Assembly (NCBI GenBank): GCA_019614645.1
Contig: JABWDB010000015.1
Location: 1,302,001 to 1,366,000 of the forward strand
DNA length: 64,000 nucleotides
Direction of reading: 5' to 3'
Source: Stratiolaelaps scimitus
Lineage: Eukaryota > Arthropoda > Arachnida > Mesostigmata > Laelapidae
Shown here piece by piece: positions 12,040-29,847 of this stretch. Below the pieces are notes generated by a model. It did no database searches. It was given only the letters and a program-made list of their open reading frames with translations, and had not been told where the DNA came from. Numbering within the stretch: position 1 is the first letter of the stretch; each line of letters begins with the position of its first letter. A program made the position numbers and the translations under genes.

Positions 12040-13371
12040 TAGGGGCAGTTAGCACACATTTAGTAATCTATATCCTTCCTTGTGCGAAGCGCTAAGAAAA
12101 TATAATACACATAGTGGCAGTTGACACAGAATAGCATTTTCATTGCGCGTCCACGAGGAAGGGAATGAGTAGTCCCATTCATGGAGTGCCTCCCTATATC
12201 TACAATTGCAAACGCACAATATATCATTGACAAGCGGGAGAGCTTCCGTTGGTCTTCGGATTTCCTTAACAAACACAAACACCAACGGCCACAGCAGTTT
12301 ACCAAAGCGGCGACGACGACGACTCCAGTCGATTAAAACAAAACATGTTCCCTTCGAGCTCTACTGAGTGACTCACCCCTCATTATATAACATTTTACAA
12401 CTTGTCCGTATCATGACTTCACGACATTAGATATATTGTTGAACGGTTCGAGAAAGACTTCGACACACGCAATGCGTGAGCTGTTTTTTTTACGAATATG
12501 TTACGAACTATTTTTCCATTCGAAGTTCTCGGAATTAGCGTGCGACCCCTTGTTACAGCCATGCTATTGGCTGCAATACGATTAAGTCGGCCATCGATTA
12601 TATTATAATCGTTCGCATGTAGCACAATGAGACGAACTCAGACACATCTACACCCACACACACATATATATACAGCTATACACAGACAAACACACGTAAC
12701 TCTCTGTGATAGTGGCCAGCGTTGGTGAGTTTCTCATAAACGTAACTGCCCTGAACATAAGTTTGGCATAATATATGAACCCTAAACGAACTCTGGTCGC
12801 GTTTTGCCGTTGCTGCAGGCTCGACATTATTCAGGGTCCTTCAATTTTACCGCCAAATTTCCACCTATTTATCTCATGTCCCATGCAAAGTACCAGCGTC
12901 GCCCTTTAGCCACACGGTAATTGTCCTATACAGCCTCGATTTTCTCTTTGAAAAATATAACTCAATGACATTTTCGTAGAAACAGAAACATAACCATTTT
13001 CAATGCCGAACACCTTCCTGAACGTGGGGCCTAATTCGGACGTTTCGAGCTAAGCGTCAAGCTCGCGATTCCTTGATGCAATCCTCTCAGAAAACTCTGT
13101 GAGATTTTCTTAAAGTTTCTCTAACTTTAGAGTCGTTTTTTTTATATTCGTATAAAATAGTAGCACAAAATATCTAATATTCGCTGTCCATCTCGACTGG
13201 CTTGATACACAAAAGGACATGTCGGTAAGATAATTGTCGGTGCTTTTTGGGCGAAGGGTCACTCTTGACGGACTATTTGAGAAGATCGCATTCGTGAATG
13301 TAGGAGACGCCACGGCAAAAGCGCAAACGTTGAAACGATCCGGCGAAAACCTTACAATTACTTTCTTTACA

Positions 13372-13437
<66 letters not shown>

Positions 13438-15179
13438 TATTATTGTGTGTCATCGTATACATATAATAATATCAATGTTGTTGCTGTTATTATTATTATT
13501 ATTACTAATATTATTATTAGTATTCACCTTCGAAATCAGCGTTCCTTCATTAGAACAAACAGGACCATTGTGGCCCGTATGGCCTAACTTCCAGCCAATT
13601 CGGCTTTGCACATCCAAAATAGCGCCCACAGGTACCGGTTGAACAGAGGCGTTAGGGATATATATGCATGCATTAAGTTTGTACAAACAAACGAGTCAAC
13701 GCATACGCGGCCACCATAATCTACGCTAATGTACGAGTAGTATCCGCTAGTTTGTAACGTCCAAGTGATACCTTATAGGTCTCCCGCTTGGCATTGAGTC
13801 GAAATGTGCACCCTCAGCCCCATCTCCCAGCTGCGTATGTAATGTTTTTCGTGGCCATTCAAAATAAGCGCCTTAAAAGTATCTCCTTGCTCAGCTTAGC
13901 TTTTGCCGCATTTAGCTCGAGTATCACGTTGCATACGGCACGACTAAGTGGACACCCGTACGAGTCTAGCGGACTGCCATGCGCTACAACGGCGGTCTGC
14001 CGGCTGCAGCGACGGCTGCGGCTCTGACAAGCGAGGTCTATGCACGCGCACACATCTTCAGTTCTGGTTCTTCAGCTGCTGCTGTTGCTGCTACTTTTGG
14101 CGGCTGCTACTCGTGAATGGTGGTCGGGATAGCCTGAAAAGCGAAAAATAATAAAAGCCTATTTTCAACCCCGACCCGCCCGTTTCGAGCTTGCTGGTTG
14201 GTGTCCAGCGTCGCCCGATCCGCCGAGCGTCTTGACAGTCCGCGAAGTGGTCGACGAACAAGAAATCCCCGCTCAGCACATTTCGCCAGCCGGCCCGAGG
14301 ATTGCTACTCGTTGCTCTGCCATTACGATATTATATGAGATGGTCTCGTTTGGACGCGGCTCTCTAACGCTATCATGTAGCAGGCCCCCGCTGCTACTCA
14401 TTGTTGGGTCAATTGGCAGTAGCAGTCCTTGGCGATGCTGAACAGTCGAAATCTGATCCGGATCAATTTCACTTGGATTTCTCTGACTTGAAGCCGAATC
14501 GGAGTCTGGCCGCTCCGTTTTCCGAGCCCCCCAATCCCATTGTCACGTAGCTCCCTGTCGTCGCCGAAGCTCGTAAGCATTGACTGCGCCACGGCACACG
14601 AGCAGCTGGCAATGGACGACACTCAACACCAGATCTTCTTAAATTGTATAGAGTATCATTACTATTGCTATTATTTTTACTATTATATTATACGCAAAGG
14701 CGTAATATTTTCATTCTTTTTAGATCGCACGTTGCAAGTACTCGTTGAGAATATCGCGCCATTTGTTTAGGTTACATGTCGAACCAGTCTACATGAACTC
14801 ATATGTCCCCAGCTAAGTTATATTTAATGTGATTAATTTAAACATTATCTCTGCTATGTTTCGGACTACCCTAATTGGTAGGGTACAATTGAGAACAATT
14901 GGCACAGTGAAGATTTATGATCAACTCACTTATATCTATGTATAGTCCCACAAATTTTCTCTTCACAAATTGCTATATTGCTCTACCCAATATTTGCAAT
15001 ATTTTCGGCATATAATCGAAGCTTTGTAGCAACAGATCGGGTGGCAAGTCTGTCATGAATACTCACAAGATTTCAAGCAAAAACAACAGAGTTTTCCCAA
15101 CAATGGAAACCTTCCAGGGTCGGATAACCTTTTTAACGATACGATAAACAGTCTAACAATGGAAATCATCATCTCGCAT

Positions 15180-15216
<37 letters not shown>

Positions 15217-15380
15217 TAGCTCTTTGCCGGTCTTGCGAATCCGTTCAATTGAAAGGGCTCGATAAATAAATCTGGTTAAACTTAGTTATATTTAAATAAA
15301 ATATCTCCTCCGTAAAAGCAGTTGTATTTAGAGACAGATATGACAATTATTCAAGCAACGTTAGTCTTTGTTCCTTGTTT
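12040..15380. other. AT-rich spacer
   Basis: No exon pair with matching phase was found. It contains (TA)n at 13375-13434, an ATT-rich stretch, a short CTG run near 14074 and scattered open frames of up to about 80 codons without splice support. Confidence 0.4.
13375..13434. repeat. (TA)n microsatellite
   Basis: Sixty bases of uninterrupted TA, followed by an (ATT)n-rich stretch to about 13520. Confidence 0.9.
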
Positions 15381-15390
15381 AATAACAGAC

Positions 15391-15530
15391 GCCGTCTCCT
15401 CGTGTCGACTAAGTGCGTTTGTTGAGCTCGTCGAGTCCATTCGGGGGGATTCCGCTTCGGCAGTCGTTCAACGATCGTGTCCACCGAAACGGTGGCATCG
15501 AGCTTGTTCTACTATGATGAACTCTTAGAG
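15391..15530 (+). CDS. weak candidate terminal exon
   Basis: A good acceptor (CCTTGTTTAATAACAG) is followed by a frame of about 46 codons (phase 1) ending in TAG, containing RLSAFVELVESIRG. An alternative overlapping frame runs to 15764 (contains DELLELILLTDKLI). Only one of them, if either, can be real. No partner exon was found. Confidence 0.2.
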
Positions 15531-15862
15531 TTGATATTATTAACAGATAAGCTAATCAATTTGGCGTTCGCATGCGTACGTCATCTACACGTTTTAATTC
15601 CAGCGCTGCATCTAGTCTACATCGATGAGCGTTTTGCCCTAAAATACCGTCCGCCACTCAAGGTTGCTCTAGAAGGTAGAAGATCAACGGTAGAACAACG
15701 AGACTTTCTTTCCAGCAAAACAATAACACTATGGTCGGCTGTTGAACGTGAACACAGCGAGTAGTAATGGGCACATTCGACGCACATAGGCTTCGATTGC
15801 TTCCGGTTAAATAAACTATGGCCAACACCTGACACCCAGCTATCCCCAACTGCGTCGCTAAT

Positions 15863-15863
<1 letters not shown>

Positions 15864-15896
<33 letters not shown>
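15864..15896. repeat. (TA)n microsatellite
   Basis: About 33 bases of TA. Confidence 0.85.
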
Positions 15897-15897
<1 letters not shown>

Positions 15898-17551
15898 ATT
15901 TAGACACACGATTTCCGTTTGTGATCGATGAGTTCGTCGCTCTCACACTCACGGTGGTAAATTTCCAGCCACGTCGTAATGGTGACCCCACGATACCGCT
16001 GGTTAACTACTATTGCGGAAAGGAACGGAGAGACGAAGACAACCAAAGACACACATCTCGCTGGGACATATACGTACCTAGCAATTGGGCAGAATTCATA
16101 GATCGTTTCCGGATGTGAGTAGCATATGATACTTTCCTGCGAAACGGGCGCAACTCTCATTTATTGGATCGAAAACGGACATTGATGCTATTTTCAGGAC
16201 ACATTTCTCGAAATCTTCCGGTGGCCTATTTGGAACCCAGCTCGTTTTTCGTGACAGGGCTACGGCGATTATTTCCGACTCGTCCACCTCATTCATACAT
16301 TAATTCCTATTGGAATTGCACAGAAATATTATATTCTATAGTCATTTCAATATCGTCCGAATCGGCGTCGGCGTCGAAAAATCTCTTTGTGGAAGTTTTG
16401 GATTTTTTTCCATGAAAATCGTCGTGCTCAATGATATTCTACAACCACCGTTGTGCGTGGAGATGTCATCGCATAATGTTGTACCTGAAAAGAAATATGC
16501 AATTCTCTCGCTGGTCGGCTCAACATCGACACGTTCTGCCCGACTGGCAACACGGGAACTTGTCAAGACCCGAGGCTTATCTTTTCCACGCCAAGATTCA
16601 ATATATCTACAACGTATGCTACCCAACGTAGTGCGTATCATATATGGTCCAATCTCGCAGAGCACATAATCAGACACTGTGTATATATCACCATCACATA
16701 GTACACTGATCATTATTCAAAAGTATTGCGGATCAACAGCTATTATATCATCCTAATCACATAATAATTATTGGTTCACCCACAGGAACTAGGGGGCCAA
16801 ATGAAATATGATTTTAGGCTAATTAATGACACTTTCGACCGGTGTTCATTCATGCACACGTGAAATATTGACTTGGTAATAGAGGATCCCTTTTGTGGAG
16901 CAGGTACAACTTATCGTTAAAAAAAAAACACTGTTCGTGGAGCATCTCCCGTAGTTGGTTACGTACGTTTGAAATTATCCGAACTTGATCATATCTGCTG
17001 ATAGCACGGCCAGGTTCATTAGTGAGCCTAGTCTTTCAATTATCATTTCCCTGCATCACTCATCACCTATCTGAAATCAGGAAACGATTTAGTGTTAGTA
17101 ATTGTCGATCAGTAAACGGGAATATCTTCGTCTTCGTCCACTACTTCCCACCGGTGTTCGACACGATCCATCCTTGACAATGACCATCTAACTCTTCAGG
17201 AGTTGCACGAGTGCATATCCTTGTTGTGTCCTCCGGGTTGGCGTCGTATATTTCTTTGTCAGTTTACGTCAGGTGGCACACGCTGAAGCTACCCGAAGTC
17301 ACCAACAGCCATATCAATATAGATGCAATAAGATCAACATTTCCTAGTAGACAAACCATTGTTTAGTATGCTTCCAAGGCGCCTCATACTTTGGTCTCAG
17401 TATGAGAACCTCAGCGCTTTTTTCAGAACACCGTAAATCCCCTTCCATTTTCCACCCCAATATGGAATTAACTTCATTGCACACTTGTGAAGCTCTGCAT
17501 AGACCTTTTAGACGTTACTGCCTTCAAGCTCTGAGCTCCTTCATCAGGATA

Positions 17552-17582
<31 letters not shown>

Positions 17583-17709
17583 AGCGAAGTTTGAACCTTA
17601 TTGCGTCCCTTCCAAGTAATCAAGTCTGTAGAAAAAATCGCTTCTTAAAGGAAATGCACATAGTAATTACATAATTATATATATATATATACTTCTAACT
17701 ACTGTATGT

Positions 17710-17744
<35 letters not shown>

Positions 17745-17978
17745 TAAACAACTAGTGGGTAATTGTGGAATAATAATAACAGAGATGATGATCATCTCTG
17801 TGATACCAATCATTATAATGATAATAACGCAATATGGATGTGTCAAAAGAATGGCTACTCCGATGCGTTCGAAGAGTATAGCATGACCTTTCATTGTTGG
17901 CGAAGTGAAGCTAGAGGAGAATTAATTCAGCGAGTTCTACGCGGTAAACGAATTTGCTCTTGAAGATAACACTCGTTG

Positions 17979-17994
17979 CAGCCGCAGGCAATGA
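17979..17994. repeat. 16-mer shared with 20787-20802
   Basis: CAGCCGCAGGCAATGA occurs here and exactly again at 20787-20802, 2.8 kb away in the same orientation. It may be a remnant of a dispersed repeat. Confidence 0.5.
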
Positions 17995-19474
17995 TCAAAA
18001 TTCTATATCACGCGATAACGACTCGCGAGTTACAGGATTACACAATGGCGCGACGTCGAATAAGAAAACCAAGGTAATTCATTAATTAATTCAGCTGCAC
18101 CGAGCGAAATCAACCGTCCACGGGTCTTTCGCGCGTTGATTGAAGAGTGCATTGGGAGGGGTTGGTTGGTGAGCTGGTCACGCTGTGGAATCCCGAGAAT
18201 GGAAACTGTCTGTCGTGCGCAATAACGGCATTAGGGTTCGTACTGGGCCTCTACAGCTAGATATATACCCCCCAGGGGTACAATTGGCCACGTTCCGATG
18301 CACGCTGACCGGGCTGCCTAACTGCTGCCGCGGTAGGACGTCCATCGTTATCCAGATCAGGTCGCTACCTCCTCCAGTCTCGGCGTTCTCGCCAAGGAGC
18401 TCGCTCCGATGTGTGAACTGTAAGTCTGTTTCAGCTTTATCCATAACTAGCTATTATAGATAGTGAAGGGTGTCATCGGTGGCCATTGGTACAAATGAGA
18501 GTTTGGTGATACGAATGAGTGTAGATCGACGAGTGAATAGCCTGAACTGTGCCAGTGCTTTTCTTACTTTTCTTTGACGCAATCAGTAGTGTGGACAAAT
18601 AGTAGAAAATCTAGCCGGCACCATCGCATTGTGTTTTCATTGGCCACTTTCAAGGGAAACGCCTATAATATATACGCATATATCATAAGCAACAAGCTGT
18701 ATCTTTGCTGGCAAACTGGCAACGAACTTATAAATAGCGATACCAGATACGCATCACTATCCCCCGCATTGTTAGACGAATCTCACACAAATGAACTTCG
18801 AAATTAAACTTTGCATTCAACCGTTGCAAGCGTATCTCTAGCCGACTAAACAGAGGAAGAATAAAGTAGAATTCTATGTGACTATTTCAAGGTAAGTTCT
18901 TCGTTACATTTGACAATCGAGTGTGGCCACGTTCATTTCATCTAATCAGTTCGATTCCAAGTTCCACGAATTATCACATACACCCGGCGTCGTCCCTCGG
19001 ATGAGCGGGAAGAGTTTGAGAAGTTGTGAAAAAACGACGAAGAAACCCGCTGCTTTTGAACACATGTCGTTGCGCGGCCCCCACAGCGCGTGAACAACGT
19101 CAGACAGTTTGAGCAGCCGGCGAACCGCAGACCCATGGCGTTCCCATGAAAAGACGTGCATTCGTATTCTGGTATCTTCCACTTTGTTCCACGTTCAAGT
19201 TTCAATGGACGCCCGTTCCGTGTGTGATTCCATTGTCTTAAGGGTTTCATCAATGAAAGCCTGCTGCTGCCGTTAGTGATGTCTCGGCGGTACGCCGTCT
19301 TGTGACGGGGATGGGTGCGACGCGACGCTCGGACGCGTCTAGCCGCGTTTTGTCGAGCGAAAAAGATAAAACCATAAACAAACAATGTGTGCCATCTGTT
19401 AATTAATGAAGTATTTATGACGCGGCTGTCGCAGGTGTTGTTGCTAGTCAAATGAATACAGTTACTGTTCAATA

Positions 19475-19550
19475 GCAGACGTTACCTGGTGGTAAACGTG
19501 CGTTTGAAGAAAATTTCCTCCTCTAAAAAAAGAAAAATGCAGACGTTACC
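19475..19550 (+). mobile_element. 52-bp retroposed 3' end with 12-bp target-site duplication
   Basis: GCAGACGTTACC at 19475-19486 is repeated at 19539-19550. The 52 bases between match the 3' end of the element at 11777-12039, starting TGGTGGTAAACGTGCG and ending in an A-rich tail. It is an extremely 5'-truncated copy of the same family. Confidence 0.75.
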
Positions 19551-19610
19551 ATCGTTATCAGCTGCCGCTGGAGTCGAACCACCCAGGACTAGGCGGCCAC
19601 AACAACAATA

Positions 19611-19695
19611 AAGGTAAAGCTTTATTGGTTTATTAAAGGAGCTGCAATTTCACAATGCTTAAGCTCTCGTATATGTCACGCACCCGGGCTCGAAC
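19611..19695 (-). mobile_element. tRNA-derived SINE, 3' part (family 1)
   Basis: On the minus strand it reads from a B-box-like TTCGAGCCC through GAGCTTAAGCATTGTGAAAT to a tail GCAGCTCC, TTTAATAAACCAATAAAGC and TTTACC. The same order is seen in six other places in the window. The 5' tRNA head is missing. A second B-box-like motif (GGTTCGACTCC) lies just outside on the same strand at about 19570. Confidence 0.7.
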
Positions 19696-19771
19696 AGTAA
19701 GAACAACAACAACGTCAAAAACGCTCTTTTTGAAAACAAAAATCATTATCACTCACATACACAGGTTCGAA

Positions 19772-19857
19772 TCCCGTTGCATGACATATAAGAGAACTTA
19801 AGCATTCTATGCAGTTCCTTTAATAAATCAATGAAGCCTTACCTTACCTTACCTTAC
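19772..19857 (+). mobile_element. tRNA-derived SINE, 3' part (family 1)
   Basis: Starts at a B box (GGTTCGAATCCC) and continues through AGAGAACTTAAGCATT and TCCTTTAATAAATCAATG to a short tail repeat (CCTTA)n. It faces the copy at 19611-19695, forming an inverted pair. Confidence 0.7.
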
Positions 19858-20167
19858 ATCAACATTAAGCTAAGCGTCTGACTGTAAAAAGCTGGAGCCG
19901 CAGCTTCGATATATATATATATATATATTTCACGGCAAAAGATCATGGAGAGTTTGTTACACTGCCCACTCCCCCAGCTAACCACGAGCCTTTGGACGAA
20001 ATGACACGAACGCACTGTTATCTGTTGTATAACGATGCGACCATATGAGAATATACCATGGATGAGCGAGCGGGACTTGTTCAAAGACGGCCATATTATT
20101 ATTGTATCGTAGATCACAAAGTGAATGGGTGAAAATTCAATTTGTCCAAAATCAATCACGGCGCATC

Positions 20168-20296
20168 ATGACGGAGTTTGACCCCACTCGCTCGTGTTTA
20201 GCGGCATCAATACACCGACGAATGTGTGTATCTGCCTTAACTCGGACATCGATACATGCGTCCGAGTTGTTGTTCTCAACGAAGGTATCACTATTG
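20168..20296 (+). CDS. weak candidate first exon
   Basis: An ATG in good context (GCATCATGACGG) opens 43 codons that end exactly at a strong donor (CTATTG|GTAAGT, phase 0). The peptide begins MTEFDPTRSCLAAS. A following exon in phase 0 is not evident; acceptors near 20361-20416 lead to open frames but in other phases. Confidence 0.2.
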
Positions 20297-20789
20297 GTAA
20301 GTGCTCAGTAGCGAATAGCTGAAACCGGTAAAGCCATCATATCATATTCATCCTACTACAGCGGTGACGCAATTGACTCAGGTTGGCATATAACGGAAGT
20401 CCATTCATTATAGGTACAGGGCCAGTGATCTGGAGCACTCGGCCAGGACCACGCCAGACCCCCCAGCGGTGGGTGGTCTCGAGCACACGTTGTCACACGG
20501 AACAATACTGCACTAAATAAATGAGAACTACGTCTTAATGGTATGTAAACAAGATACTCATATATGATACTAGGTGTATATTTGATACGTATATCTCTAT
20601 GATGTCCCTACGACGTCCCGATGGGTCTGGCTATCGAACGCGGCAGGGATAAACCTCCTTGTCGAAGTGATATATTTTGCCGCAACACGCAATACACGTC
20701 ATTTGTTATATGTATGGCTGCATATAACGAATACATTTTGTTTTTTTCATCCAAATCAGATAGAATATAACCACTTTCTATTGTATCAG

Positions 20790-21016
20790 CCGCAGGCAAT
20801 GACGTCCGAGAACGAGGAATGGGTCAGAGCTTGAAAAAAATCCGTATCTCAACAACGGGAGAACCCAGACTTCACAGACAGGCACCGTTCCGTCGCATCA
20901 AAATCAGCTGTTATAGTTCTCCGATAATCCCGACACCAGTCGGCACATCAGGTTATTCAGAGATCAATGCTGTAGTCTCGTTCTTCACGCTCGCAGATGC
21001 CCGGGGAAAGATGTAG
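20790..21016 (+). CDS. candidate terminal exon, unknown protein
   Basis: The acceptor CCACTTTCTATTGTATCAG is followed by an open frame (phase 1, 2 bases then 74 codons) to TAG. It encodes a basic segment (GQSLKKIRISTTGEPRL) and a Ser/Pro/Ile-rich end. The 16-mer repeat at 20787-20802 overlaps the border, which weakens the call. No partner exon was found. Confidence 0.25.
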
Positions 21017-21359
21017 GTCACACAATAAGCGATTGACTAGCTATATATAATATATATATATATATATAATTTGTATCCGTGCGCCATGTCGCTCGCAAGC
21101 ATCCGACGTGTGCGAGCAAACTGGAGCGCTCGGAACAAGCAAACGTCACATGGTTGTTAAGTTGGTCGCCAAGGACAAAGAAAACAATCTAACGCGGGTC
21201 AAACACCGGATTCACACTGCGAAATTCGAATGCGTCCGACTAACGCTTGTCGTAGCCAGCGATTTATACTTTAAAGCTGTCACGAGTCGATATTCTTTGG
21301 GAGAGAAAATTCGAACGCTTTGAAATGATCTATTTCTAAATATACGTATAATAATAACG

Positions 21360-21361
<2 letters not shown>

Positions 21362-21398
<37 letters not shown>
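21362..21398. repeat. (TA)n microsatellite
   Basis: TA array running into (GT)n and a TATATATA motif at 21411-21418. Confidence 0.85.
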
Positions 21399-21407
<9 letters not shown>

Positions 21408-21410
21408 AGC

Positions 21411-21535
21411 TATATATATCAAGGTAGACATTGGGCCAGGATCTAGTTTCATGTGCTGTGAGTGATCGACGCTGTTACTATTAACCGCGAACCGTAGGCA
21501 TTAACTTAACACCTCAATTGGGTCTATCGTATCGG
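21411..21535 (+). promoter_or_regulatory. possible promoter and 5' UTR exon of the 22375-28019 gene
   Basis: TATATATATC at 21411-21420 could serve as a TATA box. A strong donor (TATCG|GTGAGT) follows at 21535/21536, and the next good acceptor (GACCGCTTTCAG) is at 22350, 24 bases before the ATG of the secreted-protein gene. This supports an untranslated first exon ending at 21535 and an 815-base intron. The TATA motif borders a TA array, so it may be repeat-derived. Confidence 0.35.
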
Positions 21536-21775
21536 TGAGTAGCACAAATAATAGTTACGGAAATTTTAGACCTACTTTGAACGAGAAAAAATTACTTGCT
21601 TACATTAATTAGTACTAATAGTGTCATCGTGCCAATAATTCGAAATGTGCACTAGGAGGTTCCAATCGAATTTATCTCTTTCTAATAATAACAATCTGGT
21701 GACTGAACCCACCTTCCAAAATCGGTTCTACAGCTGAGACGAGAAGATATGATAGGTGAACGAGCATGCGCGAAA

Positions 21776-21930
21776 AGGTACAGGTTTTACAGGTTTATTA
21801 ATGGACCTCCAGGTCTCTTACAACTCTCAAGTTCTCGATAGGTCCGCAGGCCGCGGGACTCGAACCTGCGGCCTGCGGCTATTTACAGCCAGAGACGTCT
21901 TAGCCACCGTTCAAGGCACCGCGCTGACGG
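21776..21930 (-). mobile_element. tRNA-derived SINE with intact tRNA-like head (family 1 variant)
   Basis: On the minus strand it begins CCGTCAGCGCGGTGCCTTGA (A-box region), then GGCTAAGACGTCTCTGGC, then a B box GGTTCGAGTCCC. The tail (GACCTCCAGGT region, then TTTATTAATGG complement) differs from the other copies, suggesting a subfamily. It lies in the proposed 5' UTR intron of the secreted-protein gene. Confidence 0.7.
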
Positions 21931-22374
21931 CTAGGTGATAAACAATGAAATGAAGATCGTGCCACATGAACAAGTAACGCCACAGACTATCTGCGCCCCA
22001 TCGAATGTAGTTGTCTTTTTGTTCGGCCAGCACGACTCCCAAAGATGACCACGCAATTTGTTGACACCCCAGATCCCACCCCCCATACACACGATGATAG
22101 ACGTGTGTCGGTTGCATAGCAGAAGCGAGCTCCCCGCCACCCCGTGACGTACTGAATCACGTTGTGCACGCAAACCTGAATTATGATAACTATATAGACA
22201 GCCATTCGATATCGTGATGATACGATTTTTGTGATACGACGACTAAAGAGTATAACTATGTATGATAACAACAAGATCCCTCAGGGCGGAGTTATGACTG
22301 TAACTCATTGATGTCTCAGCTAATGAAAATTTTTGCGCGACCGCTTTCAGAGTGAGGCAACGCGTGAATCAAAA

Positions 22375-28019
<5,645 letters not shown>

Positions 28020-28234
28020 TTATTTTTTCTCTCGCTGGGCAGACGGGCCAGACACGAGCGAAATTTGCGCTTGTGTCCGATCTATGGCAAAGTATCATCT
28101 TCGTCATCTTCTGGGCGGGGGCGGGGGGGGTTGGCTTGTCTCGTTCAGGGGCTCTCTCGCCCGTGCCACTGCCGCCACCTTTCTCCGATATCGTTCCACA
28201 TTCGCTGCCTATACCAATAATTACATATATACAG

Positions 28235-28357
28235 GACCGTTGCAGCAGCGTATTGAAGACGCACCGTTTGGAGCACGCCGTTACGATGGATTTTGTTGGG
28301 AAAATCATCGACCCGTTTACAAAAAGAGATTGGCGAAAATTGGCTGAGACGCTGTAA
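28235..28357 (+). CDS. candidate alternative last exon of the secreted-protein gene
   Basis: The acceptor AATTACATATATACAG is followed by 40 open codons (phase 0) and TAA. The peptide contains VLKTHRLEHAVTMDFVGK and DPFTKRDWRKLAETL. Phase 0 matches the donor of the exon ending at 26288, so it could replace the exon at 27924-28019 as an alternative 3' end. The string IDPFTKRDW is faintly like the start of ribosomal protein S3a, but the similarity covers about ten residues and is not enough for a call. It may also belong to another gene or be chance. Confidence 0.3.
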   Translation, partial: DRCSSVLKTHRLEHAVTMDFVGKIIDPFTKRDWRKLAETL

Positions 28358-28817
28358 ACATAAGGCAAGCTCACCGAATTTCATGTACGAGAGGAGATCA
28401 CCAAGTGAAATATTGATAATAATAATAATAATAGTAGTAGTAGTAGCATTATAATTACTGTGGAATCCTTAGCAAGGAAATTGCGGAAACATGATTGAGC
28501 GTAAGACATACTGGTGTAGCGCAGAAGGAAACGCCGAACAATTTGTGAAGCGTCCAGCAAAACACAAAGAGCGGAGGAATCACATCGACTTTTCCTACGG
28601 ACCAAAACACGAAAAGGCGAGAAGGACGTGTATGCAGCATCTGGACAATAAACAAATTCGCTTCTGGCTCACTTGACTATCGGCGTGTTCGGTGTCCCTC
28701 TCGAAATAAATCGTAGACTAAAGCAGGGGAGGGCGATACTTGGTTACGGGGGCTGAAACTCGTCGACCCCGGTGGCGTGGTAGTGTTGCATTCGATCGCA
28801 CCCGCTTTCGATCGAAC

Positions 28818-28914
28818 GAGACACGTAGGTGCACGGGTTCGATTCCCACCGTTGTACATTTGCATTTAGGAACGGGTTGTCCGTCTAATGACGCAATGCC
28901 GAAAGCAGTTCCTT
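28818..28914 (+). mobile_element. tRNA-like SINE (family 2)
   Basis: GAGACACGTAGGTGCACGGG leads into a B box (GGGTTCGATTCCC), then TTGTACATTTGCATTTAGGA and GACGCAATGCCGAAA. The same order occurs on the minus strand at 59228-59322. It is a retroposed tRNA-related repeat, not a functional tRNA: no acceptor-stem pairing is evident. Confidence 0.65.
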
Positions 28915-28964
28915 GGATGCTAAATGTTTAGGGCTGAGAGTCGGCCCTTAAATTGGTGGGGGGG

Positions 28965-29053
28965 GTAAAGGTTTATTGGTTTATTGAAGGAGCTGCAATT
29001 TTACAATGCTTAAGCTCTCTTTTATGTCACACGGCAGGGCTCGAACCTGCGGT
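28965..29053 (-). mobile_element. tRNA-derived SINE, 3' part (family 1)
   Basis: On the minus strand: CCGCAGGTTCGAGCCCTGCC, AGAGAGCTTAAGCATTGTAA, TCCTTCAATAAACCAATAAA and CCTTTACC. It sits about 50 bases from the family-2 copy at 28818-28914. Confidence 0.75.
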
Positions 29054-29806
29054 AAAACTCGGAAGGAATACACGTTGTTACATCGAAGTGCATTTTCGCG
29101 ATGCTCGTTTCAAAAACTGGCGCTCAGTAGTATTCGAGTGACCTTTACCCGAGTTGGTATAGGTTACGAGCGTAATGCCATTATGCAGGATGAGAATTCT
29201 TTCCATTTATTTCCCGTTGAACGGTTAAAGAGTTCGTTGAGTTCGTAGAGCGGCAGCAACGAGCTAGCACCTATCGGGCGTGGTGGTCATTGTCGCCTAT
29301 TACTGTTGTGGGAACAGGCTGAACGGCAAAGTTGTATTCTAGGTCCCAGAAGCGATAGATCACAACACGGAAATCATATAGGTCAGACATTATCCATATA
29401 CGCTACTCGATATCAACTACATCCATCCATCGGAGGACGAAACCCCCGGGGGGGAGGGGGGCTTCATGCTCGGCCGGGCGGATTTCCATTAGAAATCGAG
29501 CTGGTGGACAAGATATGTATATACTGGACAAAATTCATTCGTATACAAACGAACTGAACTCGTTGTCGCAGCATTGGCCATCGAAGCGACAACATATTCC
29601 TCAGTACGTCGCGGAAGAGCCAAAAGCATGGAAAATATGACAAATGCATCGAGTGAGCACCAGTGACTGTTATAGCTGAGCAGCGGGAAACAGTGGTTAT
29701 AGCTTGCCAAGCAGTATATCTGCATAACGGCATGGGATTCGTATACACTCTGAAGCCACTCTCTGCCATCGATGTTTTCAAGATACAACTTCACATCGAC
29801 ATATAG

Positions 29807-29807
<1 letters not shown>

Positions 29808-29844
<37 letters not shown>
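29808..29844. repeat. (TA)n microsatellite
   Basis: About 37 bases of TA. Confidence 0.85.

Positions 29845-29847
<3 letters not shown>

Noticed and set aside
16096..16713. Overlapping frames on both strands with protein-like composition
   Set aside because: At least four mutually exclusive readings are possible and none joins to a neighbour in phase.
18178..18463. Frames on both strands of 88-92 codons and a short MARRRIRKP start at about 18044
   Set aside because: Splice-like sites exist but phases do not match in any combination I tried.
18942..19472. Minus-strand frame of 176 codons
   Set aside because: No domain and no partner exon, and plus-strand frames after a good acceptor at 18950 are equally plausible; undecidable by eye.
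19840..19857. (CCTTA)n as telomere-like repeat
   Set aside because: The arthropod telomere unit is TTAGG/CCTAA; this is a different repeat and is only the SINE tail.
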